Part shown: piece after piece, positions 8,763-18,337 of the stretch
Layout of the letters: every line of letters begins with the position of its first letter
How positions within the stretch are numbered: the first letter of the stretch is position 1
Made by a program: the position numbers and the translations under genes
Notes under the pieces: model-generated
What the model saw: the letters and a program-made list of their open reading frames with translations, nothing else
Told to the model about the DNA's origin: nothing
The model's database searches: none
Source of the DNA: Desulfovibrio sp.
GTDB lineage: Bacteria; Desulfobacterota; Desulfovibrionia; Desulfovibrionales; Desulfovibrionaceae
Direction: 5' to 3'
DNA length: 64,000 bases
Assembly (NCBI GenBank): GCA_030145055.1
Contig: JAQYWK010000002.1
Location: 496,001-560,000 of the forward strand

Positions 8763-9713
8763 TTACATTTCTGAGATCCAGACTAGCAAAAAGTAAATAT
8801 CTAAAAGGATAGCACTCATGATTGCGGTGTAAAGAGCGAGAGTTGCGAGTGTTTTCAGTTTCGAAGAAGTCCACTCACCGACAGGGCCGATGACAGGTTT
8901 TTCTTTTTCTTCACCAAAGTACGTTGCTTTGCCGCCCATCTGTGCACCTAGAAGCCATGCAGCCGCAGCCATAGGCCAACCAGCGTTAGGACTATCTGTT
9001 TTACCGGCATCTTCAAGAAGATTATCATAGGTACGTTCCCAATCTAATTTGAGAATACGTCCTGCAGCAAGCATCATGAATCCGGTTATACGAGCTGGTA
9101 TGAAAGCCAGAACGTCATCAGCTTTTGCCGCGAAGTATCCAAACTCTTTGTACTGCTCATTTTTGTAGCCCCACATGGAATCCATGGTGCTGATAGTTTT
9201 GTACACCCACATTCCAGCAGGTCCGGCAACTACTAGGTAGAAAAATGGAGCCACAAAGCCGTCATTCAAATTTTCACTTGTAGTTTCAGCTAGAGCCTTA
9301 CGAAGACCTGCTTCATCAAGATTCTCGACATCACGGCTGACAAGCTGTGCAATTGCTGTGCGCGCAGCCTCAATATCACCCCGATCTAGAAGCGAAGACG
9401 CATTACGGCACTCTGAGAGAAGCCCACCAAGAGCAAGACCTGCATACGCAAGGTAAAGTCCGATTAGCACTCCGATTAACGGAATTGCGAGAAATACTTT
9501 TAAAACACACCAAACAACCAAACAGATTCCTACAACTCCTACTCCGCCCATAATTTTGGGAGAAAGAGAAACTGATCTGACCCATTTTTCATACCACTCA
9601 AGTCCCATGCCCAAGAAGCGCACAGGGTGCGGGAACCAGCTTGGATCACCTAAGTAGAGATCAAGCAAAAGAGCTATAACAGGAACAAGAAATACTACTG
9701 TTGAATTATCCAT
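8763..9713 (-). CDS. cobD: Adenosylcobinamide-phosphate synthase (CobD/CbiB)
   Basis: This 316-residue inner-membrane enzyme joins the aminopropanol arm to adenosylcobyric acid during cobalamin synthesis. The N-terminal LLDLYLGDPSWFPHPVRFLG stretch is the family signature. The conserved LVSRDVENLDEAGL and ETTSENLNDGFVAP lie in the middle, and several hydrophobic segments are present. No other cobalamin gene lies in the window, and I found no B12-box-like riboswitch in the 100 bases upstream. It is monocistronic, between the rpoD terminator and its own terminator. Confidence 0.95.
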   Translation of the reverse strand: MDNSTVVFLVPVIALLLDLYLGDPSWFPHPVRFLGMGLEWYEKWVRSVSLSPKIMGGVGVVGICLVVWCVLKVFLAIPLIGVLIGLYLAYAGLALGGLLSECRNASSLLDRGDIEAARTAIAQLVSRDVENLDEAGLRKALAETTSENLNDGFVAPFFYLVVAGPAGMWVYKTISTMDSMWGYKNEQYKEFGYFAAKADDVLAFIPARITGFMMLAAGRILKLDWERTYDNLLEDAGKTDSPNAGWPMAAAAWLLGAQMGGKATYFGEEKEKPVIGPVGEWTSSKLKTLATLALYTAIMSAILLDIYFLLVWISEM

Positions 9714-9820
9714 AGGCTTTCATCCTCGATTTTTAAATCGTTAAGGGTGACGAATTTTAAATGTGAAAAAACACTACGCAAATCTCCGCAAGGGATTAAG
9801 CGACCATAAATGTATCACAG

Positions 9821-9856
9821 AAAAACGGGGCACGGAAGAAATTCCGTGCCCCGTTT
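9821..9856 (-). terminator. Intrinsic terminator after rpoD
   Basis: A 15-bp perfect stem capped by a GAAA loop is followed by T residues in the minus direction. It closes the mutS2-dnaG-rpoD transcription unit. Confidence 0.9.
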
Positions 9857-9861
9857 AAATA

Positions 9862-11619
9862 CTAATTTTCGTAGTAGGAGCGAAGAAGTGCACTGCGAAC
9901 AGGATGCCTTAGCTTCCTGAGAGCCTTGGCTTCAATCTGACGAATACGTTCACGAGTAACGTTGAAAAGCTTACCAACCTCTTCAAGAGTGTGGTCGGAC
10001 TTTTCACCGATACCGAACCTTTTGCGAAGAACTTGTTCTTCACGCGGAGTAAGATCGGAAAGGACGGTTGCGATCTGCTCACCGAGTTTGGTGCTGACGA
10101 CTTCTTCAGCGGGAGCAGTAGCTTTTTTATCTTCAATAAAATCACCGAGGCTGGAATCTTCTTCATCACCAATTGGTGTTTCAAGAGAGATCGGCTCCTT
10201 GGCAATCTTAAGGACTTTTTTAACTTTTTCGAGCGGATAATCCATGCGCTCTGCAATTTCTTCCGGCGCTGGGTCACGTCCAAGTTCCTGAACGAGGTAG
10301 CGGGAAGTTCTGATCAACTTATTAATAGTTTCGATCATATGCACAGGAATACGAATAGTACGGGCCTGATCCGCAATAGCGCGGGTAATAGCCTGTCTAA
10401 TCCACCATGTTGCGTATGTGGAGAACTTGTAACCGCGCTGGTATTCAAACTTATCAACAGCCTTCATAAGGCCGATGTTACCTTCCTGAATTAGATCAAG
10501 GAACTGTAATCCGCGGTTGGTGTATTTTTTCGCAATGGAAACAACAAGTCTAAGGTTAGCTCTAATAAGCTCCTGCTTGGCCTGCATAGCAGATCTGTTT
10601 CCGTGCTTGATACGCCAGACAACTTCTTCGAGGTCATAAACGTCATGACAACATTTTTCCTGAAGACGAACCAGAATTTCCATCTTACCTGAAATCATTT
10701 CCTTAAAGGAGAACAACTCATCTACGGTTAGATTTAATTCATCGGATGCTGCAACAGGGTTGATCTCTCTATCATCAATCTTTTTGAAAAGATCTTTAAT
10801 CTCCTGCTGGGTTTTACCCGTGGAGAGAATATAAGCAGAAAGGTCACGCTGACAGTTATGCATCTGTCTAACGTAGTCACCGACAGTTTCAATAATTGAA
10901 TCGACCAAAGTCTTTTCAATTTTGATATCACGTAACCGGTCAACAATTTCCTGCTTGTAAGTCATGATTTCCATCTGCACGCCGTAAACCCTGCGGTCGG
11001 TCTGTGCACAGTAATCAAGCTTTTCGTATATTTTTTTCTTCTTCTTATAGATCTTTTTAACTTCATCAAGCAGGAAGATTACGCGCTGACGCTGATTCAT
11101 CTCGTCTTCGCTCGGATCATCTTCTTCGATGGTCTTAACAACATCTTTCAGTTTAATGCGGGAATCATCAAGAAATTCACCGACACGGATAAGCTCTTCG
11201 ATAGCTACTGGAATTTCAACCAGAGCATAAAGAACATCCATTTCGCCGTTTTCGATCTTCTTAGCGATAACAACTTCGCCTTCACGATCAAGCAAGCCTA
11301 CAGCGCCCATCTCACGTAAATACATACGAACAGGGTCAGTACTGCGAGAAACGAAATCTATCGCGTCTTCGGTACTCTCAACAAGACTAATCTCATCATC
11401 AGAGCCGGCACCGTCATCCATCAGTTTTTTACCGTCTTCAACGGTATTAACAATGGCAATGTTCAACTGATCAAAAATCTTAATTACATCTTCAAGCTGC
11501 TTGGCCTCATTAAATTCAGCAGGCAGAGCCTTACCGAGTTGTTCAAAAGTAAGAAAACCTTGTTTCTTACCTTCTGAAATAAGAACCTTAATAGCTTGAA
11601 TATCTTTAATATTGCCCAT
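9862..11619 (-). CDS. rpoD: Primary RNA polymerase sigma factor RpoD (sigma-70)
   Basis: This is the housekeeping sigma factor, about 585 residues. Region 1.2 is visible as [11 protein letters not shown]. Region 2 contains [16 protein letters not shown] and the -10-recognition stretch [12 protein letters not shown], region 3 RIPVHM, and region 4 the helix-turn-helix [19 protein letters not shown]. The start is uncertain: MGNIKD at 11619 resembles relatives and has GGAGG four bases before it, while ATG at 11622 and ATG at 11640 are alternatives. The gene overlaps the end of dnaG by 14 bases at the chosen start. It is the last gene of an extended macromolecular-synthesis cluster. Confidence 0.97.
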   Translation of the reverse strand: MGNIKDIQAIKVLISEGKKQGFLTFEQLGKALPAEFNEAKQLEDVIKIFDQLNIAIVNTVEDGKKLMDDGAGSDDEISLVESTEDAIDFVSRSTDPVRMYLREMGAVGLLDREGEVVIAKKIENGEMDVLYALVEIPVAIEELIRVGEFLDDSRIKLKDVVKTIEEDDPSEDEMNQRQRVIFLLDEVKKIYKKKKKIYEKLDYCAQTDRRVYGVQMEIMTYKQEIVDRLRDIKIEKTLVDSIIETVGDYVRQMHNCQRDLSAYILSTGKTQQEIKDLFKKIDDREINPVAASDELNLTVDELFSFKEMISGKMEILVRLQEKCCHDVYDLEEVVWRIKHGNRSAMQAKQELIRANLRLVVSIAKKYTNRGLQFLDLIQEGNIGLMKAVDKFEYQRGYKFSTYATWWIRQAITRAIADQARTIRIPVHMIETINKLIRTSRYLVQELGRDPAPEEIAERMDYPLEKVKKVLKIAKEPISLETPIGDEEDSSLGDFIEDKKATAPAEEVVSTKLGEQIATVLSDLTPREEQVLRKRFGIGEKSDHTLEEVGKLFNVTRERIRQIEAKALRKLRHPVRSALLRSYYEN

Positions 11620-13336
11620 CATCCCTCCATACAGAGTCATTCAGAACTTTGAGATACGCGTTAACGCGGTCTAAATCGCCTTCTGCCTGAGCACGGCGCA
11701 TAGCATCAGCAAGTTGTTTCCTGCCTGCTTCATACCGCCTCTTAGCAATCACCATACAAACATGTCGCCATTCTTCTTCCAGGTCTTCGCGGGAAAATGG
11801 AGCTTCCATTCTACAGCTTGCCCAGAATCGCTTCTCAGAATCGTCAAGGTACGGCATTATGTCCTGCCCGCTGTGTGCCATGAGTTTTGACCACAACAAT
11901 TTGCCCCAATGTGAGGTTAGGACTTGCGCGATTCCCCGTTCCGAGAGTTCGGTGACATGTTCAGGATGCTGAACAGCATACCTCAAGAAAATTTTATCAT
12001 CTTTCTCCTGTCCACCTACCGAAGCAACAGCACGAGGCCGTTCTTTTCGAACAACAGGAGTCGAAGATTTACCCAAAACACCGGAAAAAGCCGAATTCAG
12101 CCCTGCTTCAGCTACCCCGAGACCATTTGCGACCTTGGGGTGATAAAAGGCTTTAAGTGAAGCACTGGACATTTTCTTTAGAAAGTCCTGCGCCCAATCC
12201 ATTATCTCACGGGGAGAATACCCCGCTTTGAGAGTGGTCAGACAAAAATCCAGCCCCTCTGTAGCTTCATCCAGAAAAACCTGAAAACCTTCAGCGCCGC
12301 GGGCCTGAAGGATACTATCAACGTCTTCCCCGTCAGGAAGAACTATTACATCGCAGGAAACACCCTGCGTTAAAATCATTTCAGAACTGCGAAGAGCTGC
12401 TTTAAGCCCTGCACTGTCCCCATCAAAAACAAGAATTACTTTTGAACAAAATCCCGAAAGCCTTTTGACCTGCTCAGGAGTTAAAGCTGTTCCAAGCACA
12501 CCACAAGAATTGGGATAACCAAATTGATGCAAAGCAATAACATCCATATACCCTTCAGTAAGCAGAGCCTGCTTAGTTTGGGAGATAGATGTCCGTGCTT
12601 GCGATAGTCCATAGAGGTGCTCACCCTTCTTATAAATCGGGGTGTCACTACTATTTAAATACTTTGGTTCTCCTTCAATAATTATTCTTCCGCCAAAAGC
12701 AATGACTCGGCCCGATAAATTTTTTATTGGAAAAATTAATCTTCCACGAAATCTATCATATGTCCGGCCTTTTGCATTTTGAGAAAGTAGTCCAGCGCGG
12801 ACCCCTTGCTCGGCAGAATAACCTTTTGAAACCAAAAATTTCTCTAACCCCTGCCAATCATCAGAGCTGCACCCAACACCGAAAGCGTCCATGGTTGCAA
12901 CATCTACTCCCCTTTTTTCAAGGTAAGCACGGGCAGTTCGTCCTTCGGGAAGCTTAATCAGCCGGGAATAATATTCTGCGGCTTTCTCATGCATCTCGAG
13001 AAAAGTTTTGCGCTCAGAACTTCTTTTTGCCGCTCCCGGGTCAACTTTACCCGGCGTAAGCTCAACGCCTGCCTCTCCGGCAAGCTGTTCTAAAGCGTCT
13101 TTAAATTCAAGTCCGTTAATTTCAGAATAAAAAGTAAAAATATCGCCAGAGGCCTGACAGCCGAAACAATAATAAAACCCTTCATCACTATTAACGCTAA
13201 ATGATGCAGACTTCTCCTGATGAAACGGACAAAGCCCCATGAACCTGCCGGAAACAGGCTTAAGTTCAACATATCGCCTAACGATATCGACTATGTCGAG
13301 ACGCTCTTTGATAGCTTCTATAGCTGCTCTGTCCAA
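11606..13336 (-). CDS. dnaG: DNA primase DnaG
   Basis: This 576-residue primase lays RNA primers at the replication fork. The N-terminal CHC2 zinc finger is visible (CPFHQEKS ... YYCFGC). The Toprim catalytic core follows, with [10 protein letters not shown] and VFDGDSAG, and a C-terminal helicase-interaction domain closes the protein. I place the start at TTG 13336 ([12 protein letters not shown]): GGAGGG lies 6 bases before it and the homology begins there. An upstream ATG at 13384 would add 16 residues without support. The gene follows mutS2 by 64 bases and overlaps rpoD. Confidence 0.96.
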   Translation of the reverse strand: MDRAAIEAIKERLDIVDIVRRYVELKPVSGRFMGLCPFHQEKSASFSVNSDEGFYYCFGCQASGDIFTFYSEINGLEFKDALEQLAGEAGVELTPGKVDPGAAKRSSERKTFLEMHEKAAEYYSRLIKLPEGRTARAYLEKRGVDVATMDAFGVGCSSDDWQGLEKFLVSKGYSAEQGVRAGLLSQNAKGRTYDRFRGRLIFPIKNLSGRVIAFGGRIIIEGEPKYLNSSDTPIYKKGEHLYGLSQARTSISQTKQALLTEGYMDVIALHQFGYPNSCGVLGTALTPEQVKRLSGFCSKVILVFDGDSAGLKAALRSSEMILTQGVSCDVIVLPDGEDVDSILQARGAEGFQVFLDEATEGLDFCLTTLKAGYSPREIMDWAQDFLKKMSSASLKAFYHPKVANGLGVAEAGLNSAFSGVLGKSSTPVVRKERPRAVASVGGQEKDDKIFLRYAVQHPEHVTELSERGIAQVLTSHWGKLLWSKLMAHSGQDIMPYLDDSEKRFWASCRMEAPFSREDLEEEWRHVCMVIAKRRYEAGRKQLADAMRRAQAEGDLDRVNAYLKVLNDSVWRDDGQY

Positions 13337-13400
13337 AGCAAACCCTCCATTGCCAGTATCCCGCCCTGCAAACCCGTAACACAACAGGAAAAAATTTGCA

Positions 13401-15713
13401 CTAAGCCAGTTCGACCTTAGTCATACCGTCTCCGCCCTGATCTTCAGGAGCAAATGCAAAACTTGCAATTGCGGGATTACCGTCTAGGAAAATATGCACT
13501 TCGCGCCTCAAAGCTCCAGTTCCGCGTCCATGAACAATCTCGAGAGAAGTTGCCCCGCGCAGTAAAGCCTGATCAAAGAACTTACCGAGCTCACTGATAG
13601 CTATATCAGCACGCTTTCCCCGTAAGTCAATCTTTAGACACAAATCTCCGCGAGATGTATCCTCAGAACCAACATCAGATCCGCGGCCCTTAAAGTTTGA
13701 TGGCTGACCCTCTTTTTCAACAGGACCAAGTTGATCGGCGGGCATCCACATAGCGACCCCTTCCATATCTACCTTCACACGTTTTTTTCGGTCATCTTTC
13801 TCAAGAACTATACCTTTACGTGCCCAATTTATATTTAAAATATTTGAACCGACTTTAATATCTTCAAATGAGAACGGCTTAATTTCCGCTTTAGGCTTGT
13901 CATCTCCGCCAATTAATCCGCGTGCATCAGCAAGCTTCTTAAGCGCCTGTTTACGGCCTATCTTGCCATCCTGCCATTCTTTTAAAACAGATTGAGCCTG
14001 CGCTTTAACGTCCTTCAAAACCGAGATACGTTCTTTCTCAAAACGCTCTTCAAGTTTAGCACGTTTTTTATTCAGCTTTTCGCGGTCCTTGCTAAGATCA
14101 TCAAGCTCGCGCTCTCTCGTGACAGCAAGGTCATTCAAACGGCTCATGACCGAACCAGTCTCCGAGCCGTCCATTAACAGGTACTGCTCAGCTTTAGAAA
14201 TAAGTGATTCAGGGAAACCGTGCTCACGCGCAACATCAAGCGCAATAGAAGCGCCGACCTGATCATATGCGATACTGAATAATGGTTTCTTAGTGCTTGG
14301 ATCAAAAAGAACACTGGCGGCCCTAACTCCCTCAGTAACAAGAGCATAAGTCTTGAGAGCAGGAAAATGAGTTGCAGCAAAGCAAGTCACTTTATTTTCA
14401 AGGAGTCCATCAACTACAGCCTGAGCCAGCGCCGCACCCTGAGCCGGGTCAGTACCGGAACCGAATTCATCTAGAATGAACAGGGTTGAGGAATCCATTG
14501 AATCCCAGATACGACTGATGGATTGGATTTGAGCTGAAAATGTACTTACATTTTCTTCAAGAGACTGCTCATCACCTATGATAACAAAAATTTCTTTGAA
14601 CAGCGGAAGAATTGATCCCTTCTCAACAGTAACCGGAATACCACTGAATGCCATCGCAGCGAGAATTCCCACCGTTTTAAGACACACAGTCTTACCTCCG
14701 GCATTACCACCACTAATAATCAGAACTCGCTGGTCAGGTGGAAGTTCAACATTTAATGGATGAACCCCGATATCAGATGCAACGAGCAAAGGATGCCGTG
14801 CACCGGTCAAATTAAATCCTGCTCCGGCTTCAACATCTACCGCAACGGCGTTTAAAGAGTCCGCGAAAAAGATCTTAGCTTGCAAAACATCATAATCTAC
14901 AAGGAAACCATACGCGGCTTCACACTGTTGGAGTTCTGCGCGCACAAGCCCTGTGAGGTAAGTCAAGATCTTAAGCTCTTCCTGCCTTTCCTTCTGCTTT
15001 AGTTCCTGCATGGTGTTATTAAGTTCCACCAGAAACAGAGGCTCAAAATAACAGGTTTCACCAGTATTTGAATAACTGTGAATGATTCCCTGCAAGCGGC
15101 CTTTGAAATTTGATTTGAGTGGCAGAACATAACGATCAGACGAAATAGTCATGAAATCGTCCTGCATGAAACGGCTGATATCTTCGCCGTGAATGTAGTC
15201 GCGAACTTTTTTAGAACAACGCTGATGAAGTCCTCTCAGAGACTGCCTCACATCATAAAGTTCAGGCGAGCTTTCATCTTTAATATGACCATCTTGGTCG
15301 ATACAACGCTTGAGCCCTGAAAAAGTTTTTTCGGGCCAGACAATAGCATCTATGAAACCGACAATAGTATCCCATTCACGTTTTTCAGCAATGGATAACG
15401 CTTCTTTAAGTATGCGAGCCTGACCAAGAGTCTGAATAAGAGCGAAAAGCGCATCATTATCGAGAATGCTGGCAGGTTTTTCCAGAAACTCAAAAAGCCC
15501 CTCAAGTGGAGGAAAGATACTGAGTTTAAAACCGGTTTCTTTTGAAAAATTCTGTCCCTGTCTAAAAAATCGGGACAATTCGTTGATGGCATCAGCTTCC
15601 CGCATAGGGGAAAGATCAAGACATGCCTGTGCTCCAGAAGAAGACACAGCAAAATTTGATAGTACTTTGAGAACCTTCGGAAACTCAAGTAATTGAAGAG
15701 ATCTCGGCTCCAT
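13401..15713 (-). CDS. mutS2: Endonuclease MutS2
   Basis: This 770-residue protein has the MutS2 layout: an N-terminal clamp-like region, an ATPase, a long coiled coil (about 520-600) and a C-terminal Smr nuclease domain. The Walker A region reads GGNAGGKT, a slight departure from the usual GPNTGGKT. Walker B is TLFILDEFGSGTDP. The Smr domain shows KIDLRGKR and IVHGRGTGALR. Characterised relatives suppress homologous recombination or act on collided ribosomes; which applies here is unknown. It lacks the mismatch-recognition domain of MutS. It leads the mutS2-dnaG-rpoD unit, downstream of the yqeY terminator. Confidence 0.95.
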   Translation of the reverse strand: MEPRSLQLLEFPKVLKVLSNFAVSSSGAQACLDLSPMREADAINELSRFFRQGQNFSKETGFKLSIFPPLEGLFEFLEKPASILDNDALFALIQTLGQARILKEALSIAEKREWDTIVGFIDAIVWPEKTFSGLKRCIDQDGHIKDESSPELYDVRQSLRGLHQRCSKKVRDYIHGEDISRFMQDDFMTISSDRYVLPLKSNFKGRLQGIIHSYSNTGETCYFEPLFLVELNNTMQELKQKERQEELKILTYLTGLVRAELQQCEAAYGFLVDYDVLQAKIFFADSLNAVAVDVEAGAGFNLTGARHPLLVASDIGVHPLNVELPPDQRVLIISGGNAGGKTVCLKTVGILAAMAFSGIPVTVEKGSILPLFKEIFVIIGDEQSLEENVSTFSAQIQSISRIWDSMDSSTLFILDEFGSGTDPAQGAALAQAVVDGLLENKVTCFAATHFPALKTYALVTEGVRAASVLFDPSTKKPLFSIAYDQVGASIALDVAREHGFPESLISKAEQYLLMDGSETGSVMSRLNDLAVTRERELDDLSKDREKLNKKRAKLEERFEKERISVLKDVKAQAQSVLKEWQDGKIGRKQALKKLADARGLIGGDDKPKAEIKPFSFEDIKVGSNILNINWARKGIVLEKDDRKKRVKVDMEGVAMWMPADQLGPVEKEGQPSNFKGRGSDVGSEDTSRGDLCLKIDLRGKRADIAISELGKFFDQALLRGATSLEIVHGRGTGALRREVHIFLDGNPAIASFAFAPEDQGGDGMTKVELA

Positions 15714-15775
15714 AGTAGTCCAGTGGGGGAAGAGGTTTGACCAACATTAGCCTGAAATATCAGGAACCAATACAG

Positions 15776-15820
15776 AAAAACGGCAAAACAGCCCCGGATT
15801 TACTCCGGGGCCTGCCGTTT
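15776..15820 (-). terminator. Intrinsic terminator after yqeY
   Basis: An outer stem AAACGGCA/TGCCGTTT encloses an inner GCCCCGGA/TCCGGGGC hairpin and is followed by T residues in the minus direction. It separates rpsU-yqeY from mutS2-dnaG-rpoD. Confidence 0.88.
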
Positions 15821-15844
15821 AATACTAGCTAAAGCTGATCGAAA

Positions 15845-16288
15845 TCAGGCAAGACGAGAACGTACAAGGCTACTTAAAGCTTTACCGTCTACTTGTCCCT
15901 TATGAACGGCCATGATGGCTTGCATCACTTTGCCCATATCCTGAATTGAAGATGCACCGATATCGGCAATGGCCTTGTCTACGGCTGCTTCGAGTTCTCC
16001 AGTGGAAAGCTCGGGCGGCATGTATCCAGAAAGAGCCTTAATTTCTATAGCCTCTTTCTCGGCTAGCTCAGGGCGTCCAGCACTTTCGTACTGTTCAATG
16101 GCGTCCTTGCGCTGTTTGATCTGTTTTGCAACAAGATCAAGCACGTCTTCATCGGTGATTTCACCACCGCCGTCGACCATACGATTTTTTATAGCCGTCT
16201 TGAGATGTCTCAAAACAGACTTTTTAACATCGTCTTTGGCCTTGTAGGCCGCGATGTAATCTATATCAACTTGCTCAATGAGACTCAT
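15845..16288 (-). CDS. GatB/YqeY domain-containing protein
   Basis: This 147-residue protein matches the YqeY family, an all-helical domain related to the tail of the GatB amidotransferase subunit. It covers the family's whole length: N-terminal SLIEQVDIDYIAAYKAKD, a central KQRKDAIEQYESAGRPELAEKE and a C-terminal MGKVMQAIMAVHKGQVDGK. Its molecular function is not established. It starts 3 bases after the rpsU stop, a linkage seen in many bacteria, and is followed by a strong terminator. Confidence 0.93.
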   Translation of the reverse strand: MSLIEQVDIDYIAAYKAKDDVKKSVLRHLKTAIKNRMVDGGGEITDEDVLDLVAKQIKQRKDAIEQYESAGRPELAEKEAIEIKALSGYMPPELSTGELEAAVDKAIADIGASSIQDMGKVMQAIMAVHKGQVDGKALSSLVRSRLA

Positions 16289-16291
16289 ATA

Positions 16292-16492
16292 TTAACCCAT
16301 TGACATTTTGCGCATTTTTTTGATCAACCTTTTGCGTGCTGCAGCTTTTTTCTTCTTGCGCTGTACGCTAGGTTTTTCGTAGTGCTGACGTTTTTTGAGT
16401 TCGGAAAGAACTCCAGCTTTTTCGACCTGTTTTTTAAAACGGCGAAGAGCTATTTCAAAATTATCGGAATCTTCGAGGTATACACCTGGCAT
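16292..16492 (-). CDS. rpsU: 30S ribosomal protein S21
   Basis: This 66-residue basic protein is ribosomal protein S21, which binds near the 3' end of 16S rRNA and aids initiation. It begins [22 protein letters not shown], typical of the family, and ends in a lysine/arginine-rich tail. Its place ahead of yqeY, mutS2, dnaG and rpoD recalls the enterobacterial rpsU-dnaG-rpoD operon. A GGGGGG-type purine run lies just upstream of the start. Confidence 0.96.
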   Translation of the reverse strand: MPGVYLEDSDNFEIALRRFKKQVEKAGVLSELKKRQHYEKPSVQRKKKKAAARKRLIKKMRKMSMG

Positions 16493-16593
16493 GTAAAATC
16501 ACCCCCCTTTGCTAAAATCTCGCACCGTAAAAACCGCTGCGGAAGAGAGAATTTGTACATCCATTACAGCAATAAAGTCAAGCATTACTATAA

Positions 16594-16630
16594 TAAAAAA
16601 ATATTCAGCACCTGAATTCAGGTGCTGAAT
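16594..16630 (-). terminator. Intrinsic terminator after the 58-residue ORF
   Basis: A 28-base perfect palindrome (16603-16630) is flanked on both sides by A/T runs. In the minus direction a T run follows, so it ends the HU plus small-ORF transcript before rpsU. Confidence 0.82.
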
Positions 16631-16657
16631 ATAAAAAAATCGAAATCAATTTCAGGA

Positions 16658-16834
16658 CTAATGATTTGCGGCTTGATCTTTTGAATCCATCCAAGCTTTA
16701 AATGCGCAGTATACAAGACCTGCGCCAAGGACAGCAATAACGGCATAAAGAACGCCGAAGAAGATTACGTGATCAGGCTGCCACCAAGGAAGGTCCATAG
16801 GAAGAGGGCTTTGAACGGTTTCACCATGTAACAT
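16658..16834 (-). CDS. Small single-pass membrane protein, 58 residues, unknown function
   Basis: I do not recognise this gene. It starts at ATG 16834 with an AAGGAG site 6 bases upstream and ends in TAG at 16658. The peptide begins MLHGETVQSPLPMDLPWWQPDH. It then has one hydrophobic helix (about residues 23-44, IFFGVLYAVIAVLGAGLVYCA) and a short charged tail. The tryptophan pair before the helix suggests a membrane-interface position. It lies 15 bases after the HU stop and has its own terminator, so it is probably translated. Subunits of respiratory complexes often look like this, but nothing here proves such a role. Confidence 0.75.
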   Translation of the reverse strand: MLHGETVQSPLPMDLPWWQPDHVIFFGVLYAVIAVLGAGLVYCAFKAWMDSKDQAANH

Positions 16835-16849
16835 CGTTAATCTCCTTTA

Positions 16850-17122
16850 TTATTTTACAGCGTCTTTAAGAAGCTTGCCTGGGCGAAATTTAACAACTTT
16901 ACATGCTGGAATCTTGATCTCATCGCCAGTGCGAGGATTACGACCAACACGTTCTTTTCTTTCGTCAACCTGGAAAGTTCCGAAACCTGTAAGAGTCAGT
17001 TTACCTTCGCTTACAAGAGTTTCTTCAACTGTATCAAGAAAATAGTTGAGGCAACGCTCTGAGTCAGCTTTAGTCATACCTGCTTTCTCAGCAATTTTTA
17101 CTACTAGTTCAGCCTTTGTCAT
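16850..17122 (-). CDS. HU family DNA-binding protein
   Basis: This 90-residue histone-like protein bends and compacts DNA as a dimer. The N-terminal MTKAELVVKIAEKAG helix pair, the GFGTFQVDERKER strand and the DNA-contacting arm GRNPRTGDEIKIPA are all present, as is the KFRPGKLLKDAV terminus. A CCTCC-complement ribosome site (AAGGAGGAAGG) precedes the start. Two short inverted repeats lie in the leader. A second HU/IHF-type gene is found at 33352. Confidence 0.97.
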   Translation of the reverse strand: MTKAELVVKIAEKAGMTKADSERCLNYFLDTVEETLVSEGKLTLTGFGTFQVDERKERVGRNPRTGDEIKIPACKVVKFRPGKLLKDAVK

Positions 17123-17159
17123 CTGTCCTTCCTCCTTAAAACGGGAAATTAATTATTGC

Positions 17160-17177
17160 GGCACACAAATCTGTGCC
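17160..17177. repeat. Inverted repeat in the HU leader, first copy
   Basis: GGCACA and TGTGCC arms are separated by 6 bases, about 40 bases upstream of the HU start. It could be an mRNA hairpin or a protein-binding site; no regulator is identified. Confidence 0.4.
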
Positions 17178-17187
17178 TGCCATTGAC

Positions 17188-17203
17188 CTCACATAAATGT
17201 GAG
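17188..17203. repeat. Inverted repeat in the HU leader, second copy
   Basis: CTCACAT and ATGTGAG arms are separated by 2 bases, forming a 16-base near-perfect palindrome. The short spacing suggests a dimeric regulator site rather than an RNA hairpin. The remaining bases to rsmA (17204-17372) hold no gene that I can see. Confidence 0.4.
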
Positions 17204-17372
17204 AGTTTGGTTCTAATTATTTGCAGAGCAAAACTTACATAGCAAGAATAGCTTCTGCAGATCAAATTCATACAGCACAAATCCCCCCACCCCCAAAATC
17301 AGTTTAAACCTAGGGGAAAACTTGTCCTGTCGAACCTTGATGAAAATCTAAAACAAAATTTTCACCAACAAG

Positions 17373-18164
17373 TCAAGAGGGAAAATCATTTTTAATACAA
17401 TTATATAATCCTTGAAACTGTACAGGAGACAAGGCTTCTGGGCGATCTTTGAGTGAAATACCCTCCTTATCCATCCACTCCAGCAAAGTATCAGAAACGT
17501 ATGATTTCAGTATCTTACCTAACTGCTTGCGCCTATATTGAAAACAATATTTTATAAGTCCCGCAAGGCCCTCAGGATCACTAGGTTTTTCATTATTTGG
17601 CAATGAATAAAATTTTATAACTGCGGAGTCTACTTTCGGTTTTGGCTTAAAAACGGTCGGTGGAACTTTAAAAAGATATTGCGTTTCACAGTAACTTTTG
17701 ATCCATGCGCTGATGCCACCATACTTTTTTGAACCCTGATCAGCAGTAATTCTGAGACCAACTTCATGCTGAACCATGAAAACGCAATTTACAGCGGGAC
17801 TCTTTGAAGCAATGTCCCACATAAGCTTGGAAGCAACGTTATATGGCAGGTTGCCGATAATTTTCCAATTTTGCTCAGGATCAAGATCTTCCCAGACAAA
17901 TTTCAGAGCATCCTGCTGAATCACTTCTGCGGCCGGATATTCTTTCTCAAGAGCAGGAGCAAGATACCTATCCATCTCAATAAGCATTAGTTTTTTTGGG
18001 CCTGCTTCCAATATATGTTCAGTCAAAGCCCCCTGTCCGGGACCTATTTCAATAATAGAATCCTTTTCAGTAATCTTAAGACTATCAACAATTTTACGTG
18101 CTATATTATCATCTTGTAAAAAGTTCTGACCTAAACTCTTCTTCGCCTTATGTCTGACTTGCAC
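17373..18164 (-). CDS. rsmA: 16S rRNA (adenine1518/1519-N6)-dimethyltransferase RsmA/KsgA
   Basis: This 263-residue methyltransferase dimethylates two adjacent adenines in the 3' hairpin of 16S rRNA during 30S maturation. The start KKSLGQNFLQDD is the family signature. The SAM-binding motif IEIGPGQGALTEH lies near residue 40, the catalytic NLPYNVAS near residue 105, and a small helical C-terminal domain follows. It appears monocistronic. The divergent purine permease gene starts 174 bases away. Confidence 0.96.
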   Translation of the reverse strand: MQVRHKAKKSLGQNFLQDDNIARKIVDSLKITEKDSIIEIGPGQGALTEHILEAGPKKLMLIEMDRYLAPALEKEYPAAEVIQQDALKFVWEDLDPEQNWKIIGNLPYNVASKLMWDIASKSPAVNCVFMVQHEVGLRITADQGSKKYGGISAWIKSYCETQYLFKVPPTVFKPKPKVDSAVIKFYSLPNNEKPSDPEGLAGLIKYCFQYRRKQLGKILKSYVSDTLLEWMDKEGISLKDRPEALSPVQFQGLYNCIKNDFPS

Positions 18165-18302
18165 AAAAACTCCATTTAAAAATAATTACTTCTGATTTTT
18201 CTAAAAAAAACACTTTAGCTTTACCCAACCATATTTCGCAAGCTTAATGATTAACCAAAAACAGACAGCTTGTATTAAACAGGTTCAAACTGTTATAGGT
18301 AA

Positions 18303-18316
18303 GTGATTCGAATCAC
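18303..18316. promoter_or_regulatory. Palindromic site before the purine permease gene
   Basis: A perfect 14-base palindrome (GTGATTCGAATCAC) lies 21 bases before the permease ATG. A weak -35/-10 pair (TTGTAT, 17 bases, TTATAG) lies just upstream, so the palindrome would fall near the transcript start. An operator is plausible; the regulator is unknown. Confidence 0.4.
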
Positions 18317-18337
18317 ACTCGCTCTCGGAGAATTACA

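Noticed and set aside
9714-9820. Cobalamin riboswitch before cobD
   Set aside because: No B12-box-like sequence is present in the short leader.
9991-10494. 167-codon open frame opposite rpoD
   Set aside because: It lies wholly antisense to the conserved sigma factor and has no ribosome site or recognisable protein.
18165-18337. Purine riboswitch before the AzgA-type permease
   Set aside because: The conserved three-way-junction core could not be found; only a palindrome is present.
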